Source: Halanaerobium saccharolyticum
GTDB lineage: Bacteria > Bacillota > Halanaerobiia > Halanaerobiales > Halanaerobiaceae
Length of the DNA: 64,000 nucleotides
Assembly (NCBI RefSeq): GCF_003053565.1
Contig: NZ_QAXS01000003.1
Location: 62,001-126,000 of the forward strand
Direction: 5' to 3'
Below the pieces are notes generated by a model, which saw nothing but the letters and a program-made list of their open reading frames with translations, had not been told where the DNA came from and did not search any database. A program made the translations under genes and the position numbers. How positions within the stretch are numbered: the first letter of the stretch is position 1; every line of letters begins with the position of its first letter. Below, piece by piece: positions 17,170 through 24,337 of this stretch.

Positions 17170-18515
17170 TATTTTCTGCCCCCTTTCCAGTCACTGAGCT
17201 CCATCACTCTTTTAATTGTTTCTTCTGCATTCACACTGTGAGTAAGCTGCTGACCGTTAGGAGTTATTGAATCCTTTTGATAAATATTTTTTAGTCTAAA
17301 TTCTGCAGGGTCTATATTTAATTTATGAGCCAGAATATCCATCTGCTGCTCATAGGCGAAAGCTCCCTGAGCAGTACCAAAACCGCGCATCGCACCGGCA
17401 TAAGTGTTATTTGTATAAACAGCATGAGAAACTCCACGCAGATTAGGGCAGTTATAAGGCCCTGTAGCATGATACATTCCTTTGTGCACAACCGCCGGCC
17501 CACTGGAAGCATAGGCTCCCGTATCTCCAACAAACTTGGTCTCCCAGGCTGTTAAATAACCATCCCGGTCAACACCAGTTTTATTAATAATTGTAATTGG
17601 ATGGCGCTTGGATTGGGTAATCATTGACTCTTCTCTGGTAAAACAGAGTTTAACCGGTCTACCAGTCCGCATGGCTGCTATTGCCAGGTGAATATGAACT
17701 GAAACATCCTCTTTTTTACCAAAGGCTCCTCCAATTGTTGGCTGGATTATCCTAACCTGATCCTTAGAGAGACGCAGTGACTGGGCAACATCAGCCTGAG
17801 TATCATGCAGCCACTGGGTTGCAGCCCAGATATCAACTACTCCGTGCCGCTCATCATAGAGGGCAACTCCAGCTTCATTCTGCATCGGCAGCTGATCGAT
17901 AAACTGTGTCTGATAGCGATTTTCTTCTACAATGGCTGAATTTTTAAAAGCTTCATCAACATCGCCCCGATTTAAATGATGGGTAATTACTATATTTCCA
18001 TCAGGGTGAATATTTGGAGCATCAGCTTCCATGGCTCGGAAGGGATCAGTAATCACTTCTAATTCTTCTACTTTAACCTGAATTAAATCTCTGGCTTTTT
18101 TTGCGGCCTCTTTAGTTTCGGCAACTATAATCGCCAGAGCATCCCCCATATAGCGCATCTTTTCTCCGGGTGCAATTAAAACCGGCTGGTCTCTAATAAT
18201 AAGGCCGAACTGCCTTACATCCGGAATATCTTCAGCAACAATGATATCAACTACTCCCTGAACTTTTTTAGCTCGAGAAATATCAATATCTTTTAAAATT
18301 GCATGGGGGTGAACTGCCCTTTTGATTTTAATATGCAGCATATCATCAAAGCTGATGTCATCAGGATAAACTGCCTCTCCAGTTACTTTATCCCAGGCAT
18401 CTGCTTTCAAAATATCATGCCCGACAAAACGTTTGCTCTTTTTTACTCCTTCAATTGTACAGCGAGTAGTATGTTTACAGAAATAATCTTTAATTCTCTT
18501 ATTCTGATCAGTCAT
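17169..18515 (-). CDS. xdhA: Molybdenum hydroxylase, Mo-cofactor subunit, N-terminal half
   Basis: A 448-residue protein with the Ald_Xan_dh_C domain (about 20-130) and the first Mo-binding domain. Motifs are VGHDILKADAWDKVTGEAVY near the N-terminus, TIGGAFGKKED in the middle and GAMRGFGTAQG later. It ends right after the LSDWKGG linker, where the one-chain paralogue continues into the second Mo domain. I use the ATG at 18515, which has AAGGAAG upstream and overlaps the iron-sulfur gene by 8 bases, rather than a TTG at 18539. With the next gene the two parts total about 781 residues, against 763 in the fused paralogue. Confidence 0.88.
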   Translation of the reverse strand: MTDQNKRIKDYFCKHTTRCTIEGVKKSKRFVGHDILKADAWDKVTGEAVYPDDISFDDMLHIKIKRAVHPHAILKDIDISRAKKVQGVVDIIVAEDIPDVRQFGLIIRDQPVLIAPGEKMRYMGDALAIIVAETKEAAKKARDLIQVKVEELEVITDPFRAMEADAPNIHPDGNIVITHHLNRGDVDEAFKNSAIVEENRYQTQFIDQLPMQNEAGVALYDERHGVVDIWAATQWLHDTQADVAQSLRLSKDQVRIIQPTIGGAFGKKEDVSVHIHLAIAAMRTGRPVKLCFTREESMITQSKRHPITIINKTGVDRDGYLTAWETKFVGDTGAYASSGPAVVHKGMYHATGPYNCPNLRGVSHAVYTNNTYAGAMRGFGTAQGAFAYEQQMDILAHKLNIDPAEFRLKNIYQKDSITPNGQQLTHSVNAEETIKRVMELSDWKGGRK

Positions 18516-18993
18516 TACTATCACTTCCTTCAACTGCAAGTTTATCTGCTGCCAGCATTACAGCATCGATAATCTTTGCATAACCGGTACAGCGGCAGAT
18601 ATTGCCGGAAAGACCATAGCGGACTTCTTTTTCTGTTGGTTTAGGTTTTTCATCCAGCAGTCTTTTGCTTGCCAGAACCATTCCTGGAATACAGTAACCA
18701 CACTGCACTGCACCGGCTTCCACAAATGATTCCTGAATTGGATGCAAATCATCCTTTGTGCCCAGCCCTTCTACGGTTACAATCTCAGCCTGATCGGCCT
18801 GGGGAGCAGGTACCAAACAGGAAGCGGTCAGTTCTCCATTCATAATTACAGTACAGGCACCACATTCACCTTTACCACAGCCTTCTTTGACACCGGTTAG
18901 CCCTAAATCTTCTCTCAACAGATCGAGCAGCCTGGTATAGGGAGTAACTTCCAATTCTCTTTTGGCTCCATTAACTGTTATAGTTATCTGCAT
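18508..18993 (-). CDS. xdhC: Molybdenum hydroxylase, 2x[2Fe-2S] subunit
   Basis: A 161-residue iron-sulfur subunit. The plant-ferredoxin-like half carries CGKGECGAC (about 39-47) with the fourth Cys in TASCLVPA. The helical half carries CGYC (about 98-101) and CRC (about 133-135). Length is typical. It passes electrons from the molybdenum site to the FAD subunit. ATG start behind GGAAGGTGAG. It overlaps the FAD gene by one base (ATGA) and the Mo-subunit gene by 8, the usual arrangement of a co-translated complex. Confidence 0.95.
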   Translation of the reverse strand: MQITITVNGAKRELEVTPYTRLLDLLREDLGLTGVKEGCGKGECGACTVIMNGELTASCLVPAPQADQAEIVTVEGLGTKDDLHPIQESFVEAGAVQCGYCIPGMVLASKRLLDEKPKPTEKEVRYGLSGNICRCTGYAKIIDAVMLAADKLAVEGSDSND

Positions 18994-19907
18994 CAGCTGC
19001 TCACCTTCCTTTCTATTTCATTTAAAGCTCTAACCATCACATCTACTGCCACATCTTCTCGATATTCTTTAGTTCCTCTTAAGTCATCTATCGGATTGAT
19101 ACTGGATTTAACTTCTTTTCCCAGCGCTTTATAATCAAGGTCTTTAAGTGTTTGATCAATCATCACCGCTTCTATCCCCTTAAGCCTGACTGGAGTTGGA
19201 GCAACTGAACCCATTGCCACACCAGCTTTAACTATTTTTTCTCCTTCAAACTCCATTACAACAGCAAGGGTCAGAGTAGAAATAACAAGGGCTTTGCGGC
19301 GGCCAACCTTAATCCAGGCACCCTCTCTCTTATTTTCAGTCATCGGAATTATAATCTCTGTTAAAAGCTCATCTGCTTCCATTAAGTTTCTTTTAGGACC
19401 GGTAAAGAAATCTTCTGCCTTAACAATTCTTTCTCCAGCCTCTGTCTGCAGTTTGAAACTTGCCTCATAGCTTAATAGTGGTGCTAAAAGATCTCCTGCA
19501 GGGGAAGATGTACAGATATTACCTCCAATTGTACCTCTGCTTCTTATTTGAGGTGAACCAACATCTTCTGCTGCAGCAGCCAACACCGGCAATTTATCCT
19601 TAATTAAATCTGAATCCATTAAATCCAGGTGAGTTACCATGGCTCCAATATGCAATTTGTTGTCTTTAACCTTAATTTCTTTGAGCTCATCCAGCTTTAC
19701 CAAATCCAGCCAGTATTCAATCTCATGCAGTTTTTCATAATTTGCTACCAGTAAATCTGTAGATCCTGCTGCCACTTTGAGCTCTTCTTTATATTCAGCT
19801 TTTATTTCCAGGGCTTTTTGAAGATTTTCTGGCTGAAAGTATTCTTTAAAATCTGCGCCAGAAATCGTCTGCCTGTTCTCCTGTTTCATGGGTGATTTTC
19901 TCATCAT
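18993..19907 (-). CDS. xdhB: Molybdenum hydroxylase, FAD subunit
   Basis: A 304-residue FAD-binding subunit. FAD contacts are seen in VAAGSTDLLV (about 45-54) and SRGTIGGNICTSSPAGD (about 122-138), with a C-terminal CO-dehydrogenase flavoprotein-like domain (about 190-300). It hands electrons to an acceptor. Start choice: GGAGGTG precedes a run TTG-ATG-ATG at 19910-19904, and I take the first ATG, 19907. This makes its first 21 codons overlap the 3' end of ssnA in another frame, about 62 bases. A later ATG at 19889 would shorten the overlap but has no ribosome site. Confidence 0.9.
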   Translation of the reverse strand: MMRKSPMKQENRQTISGADFKEYFQPENLQKALEIKAEYKEELKVAAGSTDLLVANYEKLHEIEYWLDLVKLDELKEIKVKDNKLHIGAMVTHLDLMDSDLIKDKLPVLAAAAEDVGSPQIRSRGTIGGNICTSSPAGDLLAPLLSYEASFKLQTEAGERIVKAEDFFTGPKRNLMEADELLTEIIIPMTENKREGAWIKVGRRKALVISTLTLAVVMEFEGEKIVKAGVAMGSVAPTPVRLKGIEAVMIDQTLKDLDYKALGKEVKSSINPIDDLRGTKEYREDVAVDVMVRALNEIERKVSS

Positions 19908-21177
19908 CAACTACCTGCACCTCCCGATTTTCCATTAAGATTCTTCCTTTTACAATTGTTGTATCAACCATACCCCCATTAATCCCAAATAAGATATGGG
20001 CATAAGTATTATCACTGTTGATCTCAGTTGGCGGCTTATAATCTACCACAATAATATCTGCTGCCGCTCCCTCTTTTAAAACTCCCAGCTGAGGTCCAAA
20101 AGTCTCAGTTGCCAGCTGAGCATTGGTTTTAAAAACCATCTGAGGTATTTCAGTCCAGCCGAGACGAGGATCCCGATTCTGATGCTTGAGCATTAAATTG
20201 GCGAACTTAATGCTCTCAAACATATCAGTTGTATAACCATCTGTTCCGAGACCTACTTTTAAATCTTTAGCCAGCGCTTCTTTTAAAGGGGCTGCTCCAA
20301 CAGCATTTCCCATATTTGATTCCGGGTTATTGATTAGATAACAGTCATTATCTCTTAAGATCTCCAGTTCACCTTCCTGTAGATGCACTCCATGAATGGC
20401 CATTGTTCCCGGCCGCCAGATGTTATACTGATCAAGACGCTTAACCGCTCCATTGTAGCCGCGTAATCGGCTGTCTTCTAAATCAGTTCGTCCTTCAGCT
20501 ACATGAATATGAAAACTACTGTCCAACTCATCTGCCAGATCTGAAACCTGCTCTAAAGTTTCATCCTCTAAGGTAAAAGAAGCATGTAAGCCAATTCTAC
20601 CATTTAAGTGGTCCATATCTTTCTCCCTAATCTTTCGTAAAAAACTTTCGCTTTCTGTAATTGAATCCTGAGACTGCTCCGGTCCATTGCGGTCAGAAAT
20701 CTCATAACAGAGATCAGCTCGAATTCCGAGTTCTTCTACAGCTTTAGCAATTAAATCAAGACTGTATCTAACCTGCCCGTAGCTTGCGTGGTGGTCAAAA
20801 ACTGTAGTTACCCCCTGTTTTAAGCCGGTTAAAAAGGCATAAAGGGCACTGTAATAAACATCATCAGCTTTAAGAGTACTGTCAACCCTCCACCACATTT
20901 TCTCTAAGATTTCTAAAAAGTGACGGGGAGGCTGCTCGGTCTTTAAATCCATTCCCCGAGCAAAGGTACTGTAAATATGCATATGGGTATTGATCATCCC
21001 TGGCATAATAATTTTACCTTTAACATCTTTAATTTCAGCTTCCGGATACTTAGATTTTAAAAGCTCAGCTTCACCTAAAGCCTTAATCTCTTCGCCATCG
21101 ATTAAAACTGCTCCATTTTTAATAACTCTATTATCCTGATCATGAGTAATCACTGTTCCATTTGTTAATAAGAGCAA
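19846..21177 (-). CDS. ssnA: SsnA-type putative aminohydrolase
   Basis: A 443-residue metal-dependent amidohydrolase. The metal ligands are HMH in GMINTHMHIYS, His in HIHVAEGRTD, His in AIHGVHLQE and Asp in LGTDGYTTD. The WWRVDSTL stretch and the C-terminal WRRF match SsnA. In enterics and gut anaerobes ssnA lies in ygeW-ygeY-xdh clusters and is needed for anaerobic purine/urate use; the exact ring it opens is not settled. TTG start behind AAGGAGTGG. The 3' end overlaps the FAD subunit gene by about 62 bases, so the two are tightly linked. Confidence 0.92.
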   Translation of the reverse strand: MLLLTNGTVITHDQDNRVIKNGAVLIDGEEIKALGEAELLKSKYPEAEIKDVKGKIIMPGMINTHMHIYSTFARGMDLKTEQPPRHFLEILEKMWWRVDSTLKADDVYYSALYAFLTGLKQGVTTVFDHHASYGQVRYSLDLIAKAVEELGIRADLCYEISDRNGPEQSQDSITESESFLRKIREKDMDHLNGRIGLHASFTLEDETLEQVSDLADELDSSFHIHVAEGRTDLEDSRLRGYNGAVKRLDQYNIWRPGTMAIHGVHLQEGELEILRDNDCYLINNPESNMGNAVGAAPLKEALAKDLKVGLGTDGYTTDMFESIKFANLMLKHQNRDPRLGWTEIPQMVFKTNAQLATETFGPQLGVLKEGAAADIIVVDYKPPTEINSDNTYAHILFGINGGMVDTTIVKGRILMENREVQVVDDEKITHETGEQADDFWRRF

Positions 21178-21360
21178 GAAACCACTCCTTTCTTTCTGAT
21201 TTTTCAGATAGAAAATTTAATAAAATAAATGTACACTACTTTGACTAATAAAACTTCAACCAAAGCTTAAAATCTCTTGCTGAATAAAGATTTTAATCAA
21301 CACCACAAGTCTAACCCTCAATTTAGTAAAGATAATTCAATTTCTGTGCTTGTATATTGA

Positions 21361-21633
21361 GGCTGAGAAAAGTTTAACAGCTATTAAGTGTTTTTGACTG
21401 AAATAGGAATAAATTTAATGACTCAGATATTTTATTTAATTAAACTTGATGAATATTAAGTTAAATCAGACCTAAGAACACGATGTTCTTAGCTGACCGC
21501 AGCACAGGAGGTGCTGATCGGGAAGGAAGTCTGATTTAACGAAAATATGAATCTTAGTTTAATTTTAAAATTAATGCCGGAATAAATTTATCCTATTTCA
21601 GGCAAAAATATTGATTCAAAACTTTTCTTAGCC
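21361..21633. repeat. 273-bp imperfect inverted repeat with a structured core
   Basis: The left arm starts GGCTGAGAAAAGTTT and the right arm ends as the complement of GGCTAAGAAAAGTTT. Further matching blocks follow inward: TTTTTGACTGAAATAGG versus TTTTTGCCTGAAATAGG, then ATTAAACT with flanks, then a perfect 12-base pair GTTAAATCAGAC/GTCTGATTTAAC. The core (21460-21540) can fold into a three-way junction, with a hairpin CTAAGAACA/TGTTCTTAG (21472-21492) and a hairpin CCG-CAGCAC/GTGCTG-CGG (21497-21521). It fills the 450-base gap between ssnA and the next amidohydrolase and reaches the stop codon of the latter. No gene is seen in the gap. It could be a mobile-element remnant, a processing site or an RNA. 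Confidence 0.8.
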
Positions 21634-22992
21634 TTTAACCATCTCAGCAGAAATTGAATTAGCCTTTGCTATAATTTCTTCTTCATCAACTCTTGTCAGC
21701 TCTCCATCTTCAACCACAATTTCACCATTAACAATTGTATAATCAACTATCTGGGTATCACCTGTATTAATAATTGCAGAAACTGGATCATATAATCCTC
21801 CAGCAAAGCCCAGTCTTTTAGAATTGACCATAAACATATCTGCAGCCTTACCGACTTCGAGACTGCCAATCTCCGGCTGGGATAAAACATCACGACCGCC
21901 ATTGGTTGCTAAAGCAAGCACATCTTCAGCAGTAATGGACTTCATCCCGTGGACCAGCCGGTGCATCAAAAAGGCCGACTTCATTTCTAAAATCATATTA
22001 GAGGAATCATTGCTGGCACTACCGTCAACACCAAGACCGACCGGAACTCCTTTCTTGATCATCTCCGGCACCTTTGCTGCTCCCGAAGAGAGCTTCATAT
22101 TGGAAACCGGACAGTGCGAAACTCCGGTTCCAGTTTCAGCCATTCGACTCAGCTCATCACTGTTTAAATGTACTCCATGAGCATACCAGATATCACTGCC
22201 AACCCAGCCCAATTTTTCCATATAGGCTAAGGGTCTGAGCCCTGTCTTTTCTAGAACAAACTGCTCTTCATCTTTAGTTTCTGCCAGATGAGTGTGAGCC
22301 TGAACTCCATAGTCCCGGGCCAACTCCACCGACTCGATCATCAATTCTTCAGTCACTGAAAAAGGTGAGCAGGGAGCCAGCGCTACCCGCTGCATGGCAA
22401 AAGGTGAGCTGTCATGATATTTTTCAATTACCCTTCTGGAATCTTTTAAAATTTCCTGATCAGTCTGCACTACTGAATCAGGCGGCAGTCCTCCATCTTT
22501 TTCACTTAAAGACATACTGCCCCGGGCGCCGTGGAAGCGAATCCCGATTTCTTTAGCAGCTTCAAACTGATTATCAATCAAATTAGCAGGCTGTGATTTT
22601 GGAAAAACATAAAAGTGGTCACTGGTAGTTGTACAGCCTGTTTTTAAAAGCTCTCCTGCTGCCAGCAGAGTTGAATAATAAACTGCATCTGGATTAACTC
22701 GAGACCAGATTGGATAAAGATATTTAAGCCAGTCAAAAAGTTCTGATTCCTGAGCATCAGGCAGATTGCGGGTCAGAGCCTGATAAAAGTGGTGGTGCAG
22801 GTTGACCAGACCTGGAAAGAGAAAATAATCGCGCCCGTTAATTGTTCGGTCCAGTTCTCCTTCAACCTCGATTTCTCTACCCATTCTGGTAATTTTTCCA
22901 TTTTCAATCAGTAAATCCGCATTTTTGAGCCGCTCTCTATTTTTATTCATTGTAATAATCTCTTTAACATTTTTTATTAAAATTCTGGCCAT
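21628..22992 (-). CDS. 8-oxoguanine-deaminase-type amidohydrolase
   Basis: A 454-residue cytosine/guanine-deaminase-like amidohydrolase. Metal ligands: HHH in FPGLVNLHHHFYQ, His in AHTHLAET, His in YAHGVHLNS and Asp in GLGVDGSASND. The LHHHFYQALTRN stretch is typical of the 8-oxoguanine/guanine/isocytosine deaminase group. It probably deaminates guanine or 8-oxoguanine to xanthine or urate, feeding the hydroxylases beside it. I start at the ATG at 22992, one base after the iron-sulfur gene ends, with GGGGTG upstream. A start 14 codons earlier would overlap that gene. The last codons lie in the right arm of the 273-bp inverted repeat. Confidence 0.87.
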   Translation of the reverse strand: MARILIKNVKEIITMNKNRERLKNADLLIENGKITRMGREIEVEGELDRTINGRDYFLFPGLVNLHHHFYQALTRNLPDAQESELFDWLKYLYPIWSRVNPDAVYYSTLLAAGELLKTGCTTTSDHFYVFPKSQPANLIDNQFEAAKEIGIRFHGARGSMSLSEKDGGLPPDSVVQTDQEILKDSRRVIEKYHDSSPFAMQRVALAPCSPFSVTEELMIESVELARDYGVQAHTHLAETKDEEQFVLEKTGLRPLAYMEKLGWVGSDIWYAHGVHLNSDELSRMAETGTGVSHCPVSNMKLSSGAAKVPEMIKKGVPVGLGVDGSASNDSSNMILEMKSAFLMHRLVHGMKSITAEDVLALATNGGRDVLSQPEIGSLEVGKAADMFMVNSKRLGFAGGLYDPVSAIINTGDTQIVDYTIVNGEIVVEDGELTRVDEEEIIAKANSISAEMVKG

Positions 22993-22993
22993 T

Positions 22994-23467
22994 TTAGGCA
23001 CCCCATTCTTCAGCTGCCATCTCAACTGCATCAATTATCTGCTGATAACCGGTACAGCGGCACAAATTTCCTTCCAAAGCTGTTTTTATCTCTTCTTTGC
23101 TTGGTTCAGGATTGGTATTCAGTAAGGCCAGAGCTGACATCAGCATTCCCGGAGTACAGAAACCACACTGCACAGCCTGTTTTTCAATAAAGGCCTTCTG
23201 CAGTGGATGGAGTCCGCTCTTTGACTCCAAGCCTTCAACGGTAATAATCTCACTACCGTCAACCTGAGCTGTGAGCACCATACAGGAATTAACTGCCTGA
23301 TCATCAACAATCACCGTACAGGCACCACATTCTCCAACACTGCAGCCTTCTTTGGTTCCAGTCAGCTTCAGCTGTTCTCTAATTGTATCCAGCAGTCTCT
23401 CCTGACTGCCTACTTTTAATTTATGTTTTTCACCATTAACTGTTAATTCTACATCTAACTTAGCCAT
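22994..23467 (-). CDS. Second molybdenum hydroxylase, 2x[2Fe-2S] subunit
   Basis: A 157-residue iron-sulfur subunit. The clusters are CSVGECGAC plus SCMVLTA for the plant-type centre, and CGFC and CRC for the helical centre. ATG at 23467 is chosen because GGAGGCGGG lies upstream and it overlaps the FAD gene by 8 bases, as in the first set. It shares about half its residues by eye with the subunit at 18508-18993, so the two sets are paralogous. It transfers electrons between the Mo and FAD subunits of the second enzyme. Confidence 0.94.
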   Translation of the reverse strand: MAKLDVELTVNGEKHKLKVGSQERLLDTIREQLKLTGTKEGCSVGECGACTVIVDDQAVNSCMVLTAQVDGSEIITVEGLESKSGLHPLQKAFIEKQAVQCGFCTPGMLMSALALLNTNPEPSKEEIKTALEGNLCRCTGYQQIIDAVEMAAEEWGA

Positions 23468-24335
23468 TATATCCCGCCTCCTCAAGTAAATCTTCAACTG
23501 CTCTTTCTACAAGTTTACCGAGAGCAGGCCGTTTATAAGGAGTTGACCATCTTTCTCCGGTAATCCCTACCATCTCATCTGCTGCTATATTTCCAGCTTC
23601 AATCGGATCAATTTCCGCAAAGCTTTTACCATTCAAATAATCATTGACCTTTCTAAATGGTACAGGAAAAGGTGTTGCTGCTCCAGATGCTACCTGAGCT
23701 TTCTTTACTCTGCCATTTTCTACCTCAGCTAAAAGTGTCAGTGAAATTCTCGAAATACTTAAAGCCTTGCGGCGCCCAATCTTCTGATAGCTGCTGTAAT
23801 ATTCACCCTGGGGCATCGCAAAAACTATTTTTTCTAAAACCTCATCCGGCTTAATTATAGTCTGATAGGGCCACTCCACAAAATCTTCAAGTAATACTCT
23901 GCGGGCTCCCCCCTTTGACCTCAGGACTACTTCTGCTCCCAGAGCAATCAAGGGTGAAAAGGAATCCGCACAGGCTGCTGCATTGGCCAGGTTACCACCA
24001 ATAGTTGCCCGGTTTCTAATTTGAGTTGAGCCAATACTGCTGGCTGCTGCCGCAATAAAGGGCAGTTTTTCCTTGATTTCCGGATTACTTACCAATTCAG
24101 CGTGGGTAGTTAAGGCTCCAATTTCACCTTTTTTATCTCCAAGCTGAATTCCTTTTAGTTCATCTACAGCTGTAATATCAAGCAGATAATCTATCTTATC
24201 AAATTTCTGATCCTGATGGTGAAGGTCAACCATTAAATCAGTTCCACCAGCAAGAAGTTGAACATTTTCTCTTTGATCAAGTATTTCTAATAGTTCATCT
24301 AAACTGTGAGCTCTCAGTAATTGATATTCTACCAT
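23460..24335 (-). CDS. Second molybdenum hydroxylase, FAD subunit
   Basis: A 291-residue FAD-binding subunit with LLAGGTDLMVDL (about 28-39) and NRATIGGNLANAAACAD (about 105-121), followed by the C-terminal domain typical of the CO-dehydrogenase flavoprotein/XDH FAD family. ATG start behind GGGAGGTAAA, two bases after the Mo-subunit stop. It is co-transcribed with the large subunit upstream and the iron-sulfur subunit downstream. Electron acceptor unknown. Confidence 0.94.
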   Translation of the reverse strand: MVEYQLLRAHSLDELLEILDQRENVQLLAGGTDLMVDLHHQDQKFDKIDYLLDITAVDELKGIQLGDKKGEIGALTTHAELVSNPEIKEKLPFIAAAASSIGSTQIRNRATIGGNLANAAACADSFSPLIALGAEVVLRSKGGARRVLLEDFVEWPYQTIIKPDEVLEKIVFAMPQGEYYSSYQKIGRRKALSISRISLTLLAEVENGRVKKAQVASGAATPFPVPFRKVNDYLNGKSFAEIDPIEAGNIAADEMVGITGERWSTPYKRPALGKLVERAVEDLLEEAGYNG

Positions 24336-24337
24336 TA

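Noticed and set aside
21460-21540. Known riboswitch (guanidine-II, Moco or THF) in the structured core
   Set aside because: One hairpin has an ACGA-like loop but the second does not, and no other conserved positions fit.
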